This document shows, piece after piece, positions 6,339 to 15,708 of a stretch of 36,803 nucleotides of DNA (its first letter is position 1; every line of letters begins with the position of its first letter). A program made the position numbers and the translations under genes. Below the pieces are notes generated by a model, which did no database searches, was not told where the DNA came from, and was given only the letters and a program-made list of their open reading frames with translations. This DNA comes from Salinivirgaceae bacterium (lineage in GTDB: Bacteria; Bacteroidota; Bacteroidia; Bacteroidales; SZUA-534), in contig JAEEPS010000025.1 in the NCBI GenBank assembly GCA_016284875.1, forward strand, positions 1 through 36,803, in the 5' to 3' direction.

Positions 6339-8617
6339 AGTAGAGTCTTTTTTAAGGTTTCTATTTCTGTTAGTACATCGGTGCTTACCGACAAGAAATT
6401 GGTAACTATTTTTTGATAAAGTTCGAAGTCGTCGCCGTCTTTCGCTTTCACTTCGAGTTCGGCCATATCGGCGCGCAGGGCTTCAATTCCCATCAGCGCC
6501 ACCGACGATTTGGTTTTGTGCGCAATGGCCGAAAGTTGCTTATAATCTTTGTCTTGCAGCGCTTTCTCGAGGCCGACGAGCAAGGTCGGGAGTTGTTGGA
6601 TGAAAACATCGATAAGTTCTTTCTTGAATTTCTCGTCGCCGCCTGTCACAGAGTCCAGATGCGCAGGGTCAATATGTTTGTATTTTATTGTCTCGGCGGT
6701 TGCGTCGGTGGCATTGCTGGCAACTGCGGCATTCGATGAATTTTGCACACCGATATGCTTGTAAATCATATTGATAAGGTCCTGTGTCTCGAAGGGTTTC
6801 GAAATGTAGTCGTCCATGCCTGCGCCGATGCACTTTTCCTTTTCGCCCTTGATGGCGGCGGCCGTGAGTGCAATAATCGGGATGGTGCGTTTTTCCTGGT
6901 CGTCCATTTTACGGATGATGGAAGTGGCTGTGTATCCGTCCATTTCGGGCATGTGAAGGTCCATCAGAATCAGGTCGAAATTCTCTTTGTTCACAAGGTC
7001 GATAACCACTTTGCCATTGGGGGCAATCATCAGGTTAAAGTCTTTCTTCAGTATTGTCTTGACAAACAATTGGTTAATCTCGTTATCCTCTGCCAGCAGA
7101 ATGTTTGGCGTGTGGTCGGGCGCGAAGTTCGAGGCCGAATTGTTGTTCTCTGTCGGAACGTCGTTTTCTTCCTTGGGCGTACCATGTTTGTAACTGATTC
7201 TCAGGTCGAAAGTGCTGCCTTTGCCGTCTTCGCTTGTCAGCAGAATGTCGCCGTCCTGCATTTTCGCAAGTTGTTTCGATATGGTCAGTCCGAGGCCTGT
7301 TCCGCCATACTTGCGGGTTGTGTCGCTCGATGCTTGCGAGAAACTTGAGAAGATGAGTTCCTGTTTCTCTTTCGGGATTCCGATGCCAGTGTCGCGCACG
7401 GCAAAACTCAATTCGCTTGAATCCGCGTCTTGCTGCAAAACTCTTATAGTCAGTGTGATACCGCCATATTCGGTGAATTTCAGCGCGTTTCCGAGCAGAT
7501 TGTTCAGAATCTGGTTCAGTCGGGTAGGGTCGCCGATGACGTTTCTCGGCACATTCTTGTCGATGTTGGTTCTGAAGTAGAGTCCCTTGTTCTCTGTCGA
7601 CATCTTGTAAGTGGCGGTCAAGTTGCTGATAATCTTGTCCAAATCGAAGTCGATTTTCTCGATTTCCATCTTTCCTGCCTCAATCTTCGAGAAGTCGAGA
7701 ATGTCGTTGATGATGACAAGCAGGTTGTTGGCCGATATGGTGATGTTGTCGAGGAATGTCTTTTGGTCGGGGGTTAAATTGGTGTCGTTCAGCAGTTTTG
7801 CCATGCCAATCACACCGTTCATCGGGGTTCGGATTTCGTGGCTCATGTTGGCAAGGAACTGGTCTTTGATTTTTGCAAGGTTTTCCGCCTGTTCCTTGGC
7901 CAGCGTCAGGTCGATGTTCTGTTTTTTTATCTGTTTAATCATCGAGTTGAAGCCCTTCATCAACTCGCCAATCTCATCGTTTCGTTTTTCAGTCTCTTTT
8001 ATCTGATAATCAGATACATCTGACATGTCGCGCATGGTGTGTGTCAGGCTGATTATCGGCACCGATATGGCTTTCTGCAAGCCTTTCGATAGAATGAGGG
8101 CGATAATTATGGTGGTGAGAAGCATTAGCAGATAGACCTTTACAAACCTGCTTATGCGGTCTTTGTAACTCTCAAGGCTGGTTTGCATGAAAATGGAGCC
8201 GATTTTCTCATCGTCGAGGATGATGTTGCGGCTTACAAGCAGGTCGTTGCCCGAGAAGGCGAATGTGTCGCGCTCCGAAATGAAATCAAGGTGAGTCTTG
8301 CTGTAGTCGGGGCTTTTGGCGTATTCTGCAAATAGATTGTTGTTGTTGTCATAGATGCGCGCCACCAGAATGTCTTTGTCCACAACCAGCGTATGTAGCA
8401 CTGTTTGAGCGTCATACGGGTAGTCGAACATCAGGTTGGCCGTGTTGTTGTCGCCCACCACATCGGCCAGAATGGTGGTGTTGTTCAGCATCTGCTGTCG
8501 GTATTGGGCTTTGTCGTACTGGCCGAAAATGAACCCTGCCACAATCAGCGACATGATGCTGATGGCAACCACCATTGTGGTTATCTTGGACCGAATCGGT
8601 AAATCTTTAAAATTCAT
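6335..8617 (-). CDS. Hybrid histidine kinase: CHASE8-like sensor, HAMP, HisKA, HATPase, REC, Hpt
   Basis: A 760-residue membrane sensor. TM1 spans about 11-32, a periplasmic region of about 130 residues follows, TM2 lies about 162-180, and HAMP about 181-235. HisKA has [11 protein letters not shown] with phospho-His260. The ATPase domain has an N-box ([15 protein letters not shown]), DTGIGIP and GGTGLGL. The receiver domain has phospho-Asp553 in [12 protein letters not shown], and the C-terminal Hpt has His700 (AIAHKTKSS). The periplasmic pattern ([20 protein letters not shown], then [14 protein letters not shown]) resembles CHASE8, the sensor of YfiN. I chose the ATG at 8617; an upstream in-frame TTG at 8644 would lie deeper inside the YfiR gene. 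Overlap with YfiR is 11 bases and with STAS 4 bases. No separate DNA-binding regulator is adjacent, so the phosphoryl target is unknown. Confidence 0.93.
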   Translation of the reverse strand: MNFKDLPIRSKITTMVVAISIMSLIVAGFIFGQYDKAQYRQQMLNNTTILADVVGDNNTANLMFDYPYDAQTVLHTLVVDKDILVARIYDNNNNLFAEYAKSPDYSKTHLDFISERDTFAFSGNDLLVSRNIILDDEKIGSIFMQTSLESYKDRISRFVKVYLLMLLTTIIIALILSKGLQKAISVPIISLTHTMRDMSDVSDYQIKETEKRNDEIGELMKGFNSMIKQIKKQNIDLTLAKEQAENLAKIKDQFLANMSHEIRTPMNGVIGMAKLLNDTNLTPDQKTFLDNITISANNLLVIINDILDFSKIEAGKMEIEKIDFDLDKIISNLTATYKMSTENKGLYFRTNIDKNVPRNVIGDPTRLNQILNNLLGNALKFTEYGGITLTIRVLQQDADSSELSFAVRDTGIGIPKEKQELIFSSFSQASSDTTRKYGGTGLGLTISKQLAKMQDGDILLTSEDGKGSTFDLRISYKHGTPKEENDVPTENNNSASNFAPDHTPNILLAEDNEINQLFVKTILKKDFNLMIAPNGKVVIDLVNKENFDLILMDLHMPEMDGYTATSIIRKMDDQEKRTIPIIALTAAAIKGEKEKCIGAGMDDYISKPFETQDLINMIYKHIGVQNSSNAAVASNATDATAETIKYKHIDPAHLDSVTGGDEKFKKELIDVFIQQLPTLLVGLEKALQDKDYKQLSAIAHKTKSSVALMGIEALRADMAELEVKAKDGDDFELYQKIVTNFLSVSTDVLTEIETLKKTLL

Positions 8618-9158
8618 CTTCTTTGGTTGAGATAATTTTTGCAAGCAGCAGCAGTTTCGGACTTATTTTAATTTTGATTTCGGCCGCCACGTCTTTGTTT
8701 ATTTCAAACTGGCGCTCAGAGAATTGCGGCATGAAGTTGATTACGCCGCCCATCTCGCAGAAGTCGCGAATCTCGTCGCCAATGGTCACAACCGACTGGT
8801 TTTTAGTCTTTTCAAAAACCTGCAGCACCTCATGCTGCTTGATGCCCGACATAATCAGAATATGGCATTTCTCAATTTCAGCCAAATGGTTTATCCGTTT
8901 GATTTTCCAGTCTTTGCCGTTGGCTTTGCGCCCAATCATGGTCTTTTCCAGAATGATTCCGAACGGGTCGTTCTTGTAGACATAAAGATAGATGGTGTCG
9001 CCAGAAATGTAGTCGGCGGGCCATTCAATGAATTTGGCAAAGTTGAAAATGTAGGCAGCCTTCACCTCGTACTCCGAATATTGTGCGTTTGCCTTTGTCG
9101 CTGACAGACAGATGATTGCTGTTACAAAGGCCGCAATGTATAATTTGATGCTCTTCAT
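8607..9158 (-). CDS. YfiR family periplasmic protein (DUF4154)
   Basis: A 183-residue secreted protein with a signal peptide ([20 protein letters not shown], probable cleavage after ANA). The mature part opens with [19 protein letters not shown], the hallmark of YfiR/DUF4154, followed by [11 protein letters not shown] and GGVINFM. In Pseudomonas, YfiR is a periplasmic repressor of the diguanylate cyclase YfiN and is itself sequestered by the OmpA-like lipoprotein YfiB. Here it lies 5 bases after an OmpA-domain gene and overlaps a CHASE8-like hybrid kinase gene by 11 bases, so the kinase is its natural candidate partner. The family call is strong; partner identity is inferred from gene order. 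Confidence 0.9.
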   Translation of the reverse strand: MKSIKLYIAAFVTAIICLSATKANAQYSEYEVKAAYIFNFAKFIEWPADYISGDTIYLYVYKNDPFGIILEKTMIGRKANGKDWKIKRINHLAEIEKCHILIMSGIKQHEVLQVFEKTKNQSVVTIGDEIRDFCEMGGVINFMPQFSERQFEINKDVAAEIKIKISPKLLLLAKIISTKEDEF

Positions 9159-9163
9159 AACAG

Positions 9164-11617
9164 TTAGTTTTTAAGTTCGAAAAGATTAATCTCGACACGA
9201 CGGTAGTTCATGTCTTTTGTCTTGCTGTCGTATATGCCGTGCTCGGTCGATTCGCCGTGCCCCTGCGTGATGATTTTCCGCCCGTCGACGTTGTAGTTCA
9301 GCAGATATTTGAGCACGTTCTGCGCTCGTTTCTGCGACAGGTTGAGGTTGTGCGACTGCTCGCCGCGAGTGTCGGCATAGCCGTTGATTTCCGCGCCGAT
9401 TGACGGATTGTCAATCAGCAGTTCGATTATCGGCTGCAGGCTTTTCTTGGCTTCGGCTGTCAGTTCGCTTTCGTCGATATTATAATATATTGTATGCGTG
9501 TGTATCGTTTTCCGCTGTTCGGGCTGCGATATTTTGAACAGAGCCATATTGGGAGCGTCCTGGCGGCTGGCTTTTCCGCCATTGTGCGTGTGAATGTCGA
9601 ATCGGCTCAGGTCAATCGGTTCGGCGGTGTAGAACGTATCTTTTCCGATAATCTGCATTGTGGCTGATTTGCTCTTGATGCCATCGGTGTAGAAGTGAGT
9701 CTCGGCCACCTTGTCTTTCTGCTTGGTGTTGGCGTCGAGGATGCTTAATGTCACGGGGTCGTTGGTGTTGATGGCGTCCTCAATCATGTTCAGCAACTCG
9801 TCGGTGTTTTTGTTCAGTTGTTTCTGATTGTCAGTGGTATTGTTATAAGAGAGTTTGCTGATGGTGTCCGATGTCTGGATGATGTTCTCCACCAGTTCGA
9901 GCAGGTGCTCGTAGTATTGAGGCTGCTGAACGTCAAGGTTTTGCGTTATGGAGTCGGCCTCTGGAGTTTTGTAGATGTCGTAGAACACGTTGTTGACTGT
10001 TACTTCCTCGCCAATCTCCTTGTTGTTCAGTGTGATAGGTGTCAGTGTTATCTCTTGGTACAACTCATAAAAATAGTTCTGGTAAGGAATGTGTATGTTG
10101 ATGAGTTGCGGCATGAAGTTGGGTGTTGAGATGACCAACTGATAGTTTTTTGCTGGCGGGAAAATCAGCAGATACTTTCCCGTTTTTGGGTCGGGAGCGT
10201 ACACATATTTAATCTGTTGCTGAGTGTTCTTGTCATACACCTTGATGTCGAATTTCACAGGTTTTGCGGGGTGTCCAGCCTTGACCGTTCCTTTCACAAG
10301 CGTAAGCGGTATGGGGTCTTTGTACGCAACTTTCAGAATCGAGTGAATGCCGTAGGGATTGTTGCTCGCCGACGAGAAATAGCCGCATTCGCCGCTCGCG
10401 TTCAGCACAAACGACAAATCGTCGCGGGTGGTGTTGGTGAATCCCATGTTTTCGGGTGTTGACCAGTTGTTTCCGCTCCTGATGGTTTTGAAAATGTCGC
10501 ATCCGCCAATTGTGACGTGGCCTCCCGAACTGAAAAACAGAGTGTTACCATCGTAGTGGATGTATGGCGACTTTTCGTCGAACTTGGTGTTCACCTTGTC
10601 GCCGAGGTTCACTGGGTCGTCCCAGTCGCCCTTCTTGTTCAGAGTCGACACGTAGATGTCGCTTCCGCCGAGGCCGCCAGGACGGTCGCTCGCAAAATAG
10701 AGTTTTGTTCCGTCGGGCGTGATGCTCACCGCACCCTCGCAGTATGGCGTGTTGATGTTTTTGTTGAGTTTCTTGATGTTGTCCACCGTATGCCCATGAA
10801 GCGAGCCTGAGTAGATGTCCATATTCAGCCCTTGACCGATGTTGAGGAAAATTGTGCCGCCGTCAGGTGAAAGGCCCGCAAGTTTGATGGTTTGGCTCTG
10901 TAGTTTATGGTCGAGTGTGAGGATAACTTCCTCGGCAGGCAGCCAGGCTCCCGACTGGTCTTTCGACGAAATCATTATGTGGGTTGTGGTCTCAATGCCT
11001 TTCCCGATGCCCGATTCGCGCATGAACAGCATTATGCTTTCGTCGGCGCTGATTAGCGGATTATAGTCGGATTCAATGCTTAGTGTCTTTGAAATTGGCT
11101 CAATGTCAACCTTATACGGCTGGCTGGTGATTCTGATTGCATTGTTGCAGACAGCAATCATCCGCTTGCAGTGGTTCAGTTTGTTAAGGTCGGCCTTGTC
11201 GCTTTTGGCGGTTTTGGTGATGTATGTGTTATATTCCTTAATGGCGTCTTCAAACCTGTAAACCAGATGGTAGGCGTCGCCAAGATTCCATATCACATCG
11301 TTTGAAATGAGATTTCCCGCCGACGCGCTGACTTCTTCAAGATATTCAACGGCTTTGTTCGCATCGGTTTTATCCGATTTCAGATAGCAGAGGCCGATTT
11401 TGTAGCGCAGATTGATGTCGTCGATGACCGAATCGAGTTGCATGTAAATCGGCAGAGCCTTGTCGTATTGGCCCGCATCATACAGATTGTTGGCATTCTT
11501 CAACTGCCGACGCTCCGTTTGAGTGTATTGAGCGGCAGCGTTTTGCACAACAAAGGCAAGTAGTACGACGCAGGCGGTCCGAATGGCAATATTCCTAAAT
11601 AGATGTCTGTTAGTCAT
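9164..11617 (-). CDS. TPR-PD40-OmpA envelope protein (PorE-like architecture)
   Basis: An 817-residue secreted protein with a signal peptide cleaved near AAA/QY (residue 29). TPR-like helices span about 30-150. PD40/WD40-like beta-propeller repeats span about 190-420, with SITPDGTKLYFASDRPGGLGGSDIY as the clearest blade. A carboxypeptidase-regulatory-like fold follows near 440-520 (VKGTVKAGHPAKPVKFDIKV). A low-similarity linker leads to an OmpA C-terminal domain from about 705. In that domain Asp749 (GYADTRGE) and Arg764 (SQKRAQNV) are the expected diaminopimelate contacts 15 residues apart, so it should bind peptidoglycan. This order matches PorE of the type IX secretion system, but here it heads an operon with YfiR and a sensor kinase, where an OmpA-like YfiB would be expected. 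Its promoter is probably at 11643-11673. Confidence 0.88.
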   Translation of the reverse strand: MTNRHLFRNIAIRTACVVLLAFVVQNAAAQYTQTERRQLKNANNLYDAGQYDKALPIYMQLDSVIDDINLRYKIGLCYLKSDKTDANKAVEYLEEVSASAGNLISNDVIWNLGDAYHLVYRFEDAIKEYNTYITKTAKSDKADLNKLNHCKRMIAVCNNAIRITSQPYKVDIEPISKTLSIESDYNPLISADESIMLFMRESGIGKGIETTTHIMISSKDQSGAWLPAEEVILTLDHKLQSQTIKLAGLSPDGGTIFLNIGQGLNMDIYSGSLHGHTVDNIKKLNKNINTPYCEGAVSITPDGTKLYFASDRPGGLGGSDIYVSTLNKKGDWDDPVNLGDKVNTKFDEKSPYIHYDGNTLFFSSGGHVTIGGCDIFKTIRSGNNWSTPENMGFTNTTRDDLSFVLNASGECGYFSSASNNPYGIHSILKVAYKDPIPLTLVKGTVKAGHPAKPVKFDIKVYDKNTQQQIKYVYAPDPKTGKYLLIFPPAKNYQLVISTPNFMPQLINIHIPYQNYFYELYQEITLTPITLNNKEIGEEVTVNNVFYDIYKTPEADSITQNLDVQQPQYYEHLLELVENIIQTSDTISKLSYNNTTDNQKQLNKNTDELLNMIEDAINTNDPVTLSILDANTKQKDKVAETHFYTDGIKSKSATMQIIGKDTFYTAEPIDLSRFDIHTHNGGKASRQDAPNMALFKISQPEQRKTIHTHTIYYNIDESELTAEAKKSLQPIIELLIDNPSIGAEINGYADTRGEQSHNLNLSQKRAQNVLKYLLNYNVDGRKIITQGHGESTEHGIYDSKTKDMNYRRVEINLFELKN

Positions 11618-11642
11618 TCCACTTTTTTTTGTGAGTGATTCC

Positions 11643-11673
11643 CAAAATTACTTTTTTTAAGGTTTGGAGCAAC
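11643..11673 (-). promoter_or_regulatory. Predicted Bacteroidetes promoter of the OmpA-YfiR-kinase operon
   Basis: Reading the minus strand, GTTG (11673-11670) is followed by 19 bases and a perfect -7 box TAATTTTG (11650-11643). The implied transcription start gives a leader of roughly 20 bases before the ATG at 11617. The -33 element matches three of four consensus bases. Confidence 0.5.
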
Positions 11674-11692
11674 TCACAAATGACGTTTTGTT

Positions 11693-12490
11693 ATGCATTT
11701 TTTTAACAAACTGATAGATAGTGTTTTCCGACGCGATACGCTGCATTCCGCGGCGCGGCGTGCGGGTTATGTCAGCGACCAGAACGGCATCCGAAACCGT
11801 TATTTGCGCGAGAGTGGCAACTGGCAGTCGCATCTTCAGAACACGCGCGATTTCATAATCGCTGCCGCCCGACAGGCCGAGCAGCATCGGTCGGTGGCGG
11901 TGCTGGGCAGCGGCTGGCTCTACGATGTGCCGCTCGACGAACTCTCGCAGATGTTCTCTTCGGTTGTGCTTGTCGATATTGTGCACCCTGAGGCAGTAAA
12001 AATCCGTGCGGGGCGTATGCCCAATGTCCGACTTGTTGAAGCCGACCTCACGGGCGGTGCAGTGCAGCATGCCATGCAGGCGAAGACGTTCGCACAGTTC
12101 GCCGAGTGGCTGCCGTCGGCCAGGCCAGCGCTCAATTTCGGCGATTTCGACCTTGTGGTGTCGGTCAACCTGCTCAACCAACTCGATATTATATTGTGCG
12201 ACTATCTTCAGCGTCATTTCGGGGTGGATGATGCGGAGTTGCTCACGGTCCGCCGCACTGTCCAGCAGCAGCACATCAACTGGCTGCCCGCTGGCCGCAC
12301 CTGCCTTATAACCGATTATCGGCAGATTGATATTCCGCTCGACGGTTCGCCAAAAACCGAAACGCAACTTGTGTTTGCCGATATGCCTGAAAAACCGCCA
12401 GTTAGGGAGTGGGAGTGGCTTTTCGACACCAACCAGCGCTATTCCGAAAAAAATAACACCATTTTTAAGGTGATGGCAATTTGTTTTTGA
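11693..12490 (+). CDS. Rossmann-fold, methyltransferase-like protein of unknown role
   Basis: A 265-residue cytoplasmic protein. The segment SVAVLGSGWLYDVPLDEL followed by SSVVLVDIVHPEAV looks like motifs I and II of class I SAM-dependent methyltransferases, and FDLVVSVNLLNQL looks like motif IV. The glycine motif is reduced (GSG rather than GxGxG), so catalytic activity is uncertain. It is conserved-looking but I do not recognise a named family. It is divergent from the OmpA-YfiR operon across a 75-base gap and precedes a TPR gene by 85 bases. The opposite strand is also open across much of this region, but that translation shows no family pattern. Confidence 0.7.
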   Translation: MHFFNKLIDSVFRRDTLHSAARRAGYVSDQNGIRNRYLRESGNWQSHLQNTRDFIIAAARQAEQHRSVAVLGSGWLYDVPLDELSQMFSSVVLVDIVHPEAVKIRAGRMPNVRLVEADLTGGAVQHAMQAKTFAQFAEWLPSARPALNFGDFDLVVSVNLLNQLDIILCDYLQRHFGVDDAELLTVRRTVQQQHINWLPAGRTCLITDYRQIDIPLDGSPKTETQLVFADMPEKPPVREWEWLFDTNQRYSEKNNTIFKVMAICF

Positions 12491-12511
12491 AATCGAATTG
12501 TTGTAATTTAG
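12480..12511 (+). promoter_or_regulatory. Predicted promoter of the TPR/OmpA gene pair
   Basis: TTTG at 12480-12483, a 20-base spacer and TAATTTAG at 12504-12511 (seven of eight consensus bases). The -33 box overlaps the 3' end of the methyltransferase-like gene. The leader to the ATG at 12576 would be about 58 bases. Confidence 0.4.
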
Positions 12512-12575
12512 CCTTTTCTTCGGCGTGCCTGATGGCATTTCCGAAAATGTATGTAAATGATTAAATTATAACGCA

Positions 12576-13631
12576 ATGAGATTTAAATCAATTTCTTTGA
12601 CGGTTGCAATGGCGTTCTGTTTAGGCGGATACGCCCAGAATACCGCCAGTCAGGACTCGACACTGGTTGTTGCCGAAAACCAGGAGGCCGAGGTAGCCTT
12701 TAATGCTGGAAACGACTTTGTCGCCCAGCGCAATTTTCAAGAGGCAGTCAATAGTTTTACAAAGGCTTTGTCGTTCAACCCGAAGTTCACTAAAGCATTG
12801 GTAAACCGAGGCTTTGCAAAGTCGGAGTTGGCCGACTACAGCGGAGCAATAACCGATTTCACCATGGCTGTTGAACTCGACGGCTCGCCTGTGGCCTACT
12901 ACGGACGCGGTCTGGCTTATTTCAATCAGAACAACTCAAACGACGCTCTGTCGGATTTTGAGGATGCAATCAAAGCGGGCTACACCGAGGCGAAAGTTTA
13001 CTATTATGCGGGTGTGGCTTATTTCGAATGCGGAAACTACGAGGAGAGCATCAACAACCTTACGCTCTCAATAACAATGGACGGCAACAATGCCCAGGCC
13101 TTCAACGACCGCGCAAGCGCCAAGCGTATGAATGAGGACTACGACGGCGCCATTGCCGATTACAACCAGGCCATCAAACTCGACCCGAAACTGGCAACAG
13201 CCTATAACAATCTGGCCAGCGCCTTGCTTAAGAAAGGCAATATTGACGATGCCATTGCCAACTACGGCCTTGCCATCGGTCTGGACCCCGACTATTTCAT
13301 CGCTTACAACAATCGCGCGCGCGCCAAGTTCGAGAAGAACGATTTCGATGGAATGATTGCCGATTGCCAGAAAGCCATCGAAATAAATCCGCAATACGCA
13401 TACGCATATAATAATATGGGTATTGCCCAGATGAAGAAGAAGGATTACGATGCCGCTTACCGTTCGTTCAGCGACGCAATCAAGGTGAATCCGAATTTTG
13501 CCGAGGCATATCTGAACCGTGGCAGTTGCCAGGAGATGCAGCGCAAGTTTGAAGAGGCTGTCGCCGACTGGCGCGAGGCTTATAAACTGGGCATCACCAA
13601 GGCTCGCAACTATATCTCATTTTACGAATAA
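12576..13631 (+). CDS. Secreted tetratricopeptide-repeat protein
   Basis: A 351-residue protein with a signal peptide (cleavage near YAQ/NT) followed by about nine TPR units filling the whole mature chain. Repeated patterns such as DYDGAIADYNQAIKLDPKLATAYNNLASA are clear. It has no enzymatic domain, so it should be a periplasmic protein-interaction scaffold. The next gene, a TPR-PD40-CRD-OmpA protein, starts about 20 bases downstream and is probably co-transcribed, making an envelope complex plausible. Its partner is not identifiable from sequence. Confidence 0.88.
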   Translation: MRFKSISLTVAMAFCLGGYAQNTASQDSTLVVAENQEAEVAFNAGNDFVAQRNFQEAVNSFTKALSFNPKFTKALVNRGFAKSELADYSGAITDFTMAVELDGSPVAYYGRGLAYFNQNNSNDALSDFEDAIKAGYTEAKVYYYAGVAYFECGNYEESINNLTLSITMDGNNAQAFNDRASAKRMNEDYDGAIADYNQAIKLDPKLATAYNNLASALLKKGNIDDAIANYGLAIGLDPDYFIAYNNRARAKFEKNDFDGMIADCQKAIEINPQYAYAYNNMGIAQMKKKDYDAAYRSFSDAIKVNPNFAEAYLNRGSCQEMQRKFEEAVADWREAYKLGITKARNYISFYE

Positions 13632-13654
13632 TATAAACTGATATATTGATGATT

Positions 13655-15700
13655 ATGAAACGCATATATATGTTTGCCGTGGCACTGGCCTGCTCGGTAT
13701 CGGCTTTTGCCCAGGATATTCCGTTCGATAAAAACTATTTTCAGAATCAGAAAGACGCCTTTAAAGTTGCCAATACCAATTTTAAGGATGGCGAGTCTTA
13801 TTTTAGTAAGGAATTCTACTACGAGGCACTTCAGTATTATCTTGAAGCACAGACTTTTAACCCAAGTTATTCGACACTGAACTACCGCATCGGAGTCTGC
13901 TACATGAACCTTCCGATGAAGTACAAGAGTTTGCAGTATTTCGAGAAAGCCTATCAGTTGCGTCGCGATGTCGCCGAAGATATTCATCTGATGCTGGCGC
14001 GTGCCTACCACCTGAATGGTGAGTTCGACAAGGCGATTGGCGAGTACAAGGCCCACATGGCGGTTCTCAAACCCACTGACGCCGCCGAAATGAAACCGCA
14101 ACTCGAGAAGTATATTGCTGAATGCGAGTGCGGCAAGCAGTTGATGGACAATCCCGCCCGTGCGTTTATCGACAATGCGGGTTCGGTGCTCAATTCGCGC
14201 TTCAACGACCACAGCCCGCTTATCTCGGCCGATGAGTCGATGATGATATTCACATCAACCCGCAACAACGGGCGCACAATGAGTCTCGAAGACGGTCAGT
14301 ACGACGAGGATATTTACATCAGTGTTGGTGAGAAGAAAAACTGGCAGGTGCCAAACGAGATTGGCGAACCCATCAATACTCAGTTCGATGACGCAACCGT
14401 CGGCCTTTTTCCCGATGGCCAGCAATTGCTTATCTACAACGGCCGCAAGGGCAATGGCGATATTGAGCAGTGCTCGCTGAAAGGTCTCAAATGGGAGTAC
14501 CCGAAGGCTTTGCCAAAGACCATCAATTCAGAATATCGCGAGACATCGGCTTGCTTCTCGCCCGATGGCCGTAAGTTGTACTTCGTGAGCGACCGTCCTG
14601 GTGGTTTCGGTGGTTCCGATATTTATGTCAGCACCCGCACCGACAAGGATAAATGGAGTGAGGCCGTGAACCTTGGCCCGATTATCAACACCCAGTATGA
14701 CGAGGAGGCTGTCTTTATGCACCCTGATGGCCGTACATTGTATTTCAGTTCACGAGGCCACAACACCATGGGCGGCTACGATATTTTCATGTCGCAGATG
14801 GACAATATTGGCAACTGGTCGGAGCCAGTGAACCTTGGTTACCCAATCAACTCGCCCGACAACGACCTTTGCTTTGTGATTTCGGCCAACGGTCGCCACG
14901 GCTATTGCAGCAGCGTGCGTCCTGAAGGCTCAGGCGGTCTCGACATCTACCGAATGACATTCCTCGGACCCGAAAAGCCGTACACTCTGTCGGGTGAGGA
15001 CAACTTGATTTCGGCACGTTCGCAACCAGTTTCTGATATGGTGATGGAGGCTTCGGTTGAACTTGTTACAATCCGCCTGACCATTGTTAAAGGTGTGGTT
15101 CGCGACGCTATCAGCAACGAACCTCTTGCTGCAAATATCGATATTGTTGATAATGAGAAGAATGAGGTGATATTTACATCGCAGACCAACTCGGCAACTG
15201 GTAAATTCCTGGTGTCGCTGCCTTCTGGTAAGAACTATGGTCTGATGGTGAAAGCCGACAACTATCTGTTCCACTCTGAAAACTTCAATATCCCCGCGGC
15301 AACTGAATATCAAGAGATTGAGAAGGATATTGCACTGAACAACATCAAGAAGGACGTGAAGATAATCCTGAAGAACGTGTTCTTTGAGACTGGCAGCGCC
15401 AAGTTGAAACCGACATCGTATGCCGAGTTGGGCCGCTTGACCAAACTGCTGAGCGATATGCCTTCAATGAGAATTGAGATTTCTGGACACACTGATAATC
15501 AAGGTAGTAAGGCAACCAACCAGCGTTTGTCGGAGGCTCGTGCAAAATCGGTGGTCGACTTCCTGATTTCGGAAGGTGTTGATGCGAGCCGTCTTGAGTA
15601 TAAGGGTTACGCGTTCGACCAGCCAGTGGCCGACAACTCTACCAAAGAGGGCCGCGCCATGAACCGCCGTGTGGAGTTCAAGGTGTTGAGTACAGAATAA
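13655..15700 (+). CDS. TPR-PD40-CRD-OmpA envelope protein (PorE-like)
   Basis: About 681 residues. I chose the ATG at 13655 because it gives a classic signal peptide (MKRIYMFAVALACSVSAFAQ); in-frame ATG 13649 and TTG 13646 are alternatives. TPR helices span about 30-150. PD40 blades follow (FSPDGRKLYFVSDRPGGFGGSDIY, MHPDGRTLYFSSRGHNTMGG). A carboxypeptidase-regulatory-like domain begins near VKGVVRDAISNEPLAANIDI. The OmpA domain has Asp614 (GHTDNQGS) and Arg629 (SEARAKSV), which should bind peptidoglycan. Domain order and length match PorE, which anchors the type IX secretion ring to peptidoglycan in Porphyromonas gingivalis. I see no other T9SS gene in the window, so that role is only a suggestion. 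It is a paralogue in architecture of the protein at 9164-11617. Confidence 0.88.
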   Translation: MKRIYMFAVALACSVSAFAQDIPFDKNYFQNQKDAFKVANTNFKDGESYFSKEFYYEALQYYLEAQTFNPSYSTLNYRIGVCYMNLPMKYKSLQYFEKAYQLRRDVAEDIHLMLARAYHLNGEFDKAIGEYKAHMAVLKPTDAAEMKPQLEKYIAECECGKQLMDNPARAFIDNAGSVLNSRFNDHSPLISADESMMIFTSTRNNGRTMSLEDGQYDEDIYISVGEKKNWQVPNEIGEPINTQFDDATVGLFPDGQQLLIYNGRKGNGDIEQCSLKGLKWEYPKALPKTINSEYRETSACFSPDGRKLYFVSDRPGGFGGSDIYVSTRTDKDKWSEAVNLGPIINTQYDEEAVFMHPDGRTLYFSSRGHNTMGGYDIFMSQMDNIGNWSEPVNLGYPINSPDNDLCFVISANGRHGYCSSVRPEGSGGLDIYRMTFLGPEKPYTLSGEDNLISARSQPVSDMVMEASVELVTIRLTIVKGVVRDAISNEPLAANIDIVDNEKNEVIFTSQTNSATGKFLVSLPSGKNYGLMVKADNYLFHSENFNIPAATEYQEIEKDIALNNIKKDVKIILKNVFFETGSAKLKPTSYAELGRLTKLLSDMPSMRIEISGHTDNQGSKATNQRLSEARAKSVVDFLISEGVDASRLEYKGYAFDQPVADNSTKEGRAMNRRVEFKVLSTE

Positions 15701-15708
15701 CAAATCTA

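Noticed and set aside
11657..12538. Long open frame on the minus strand opposite the methyltransferase-like gene
   Set aside because: Its translation is His/Arg-rich with no family pattern, while the plus frame shows Rossmann motifs.
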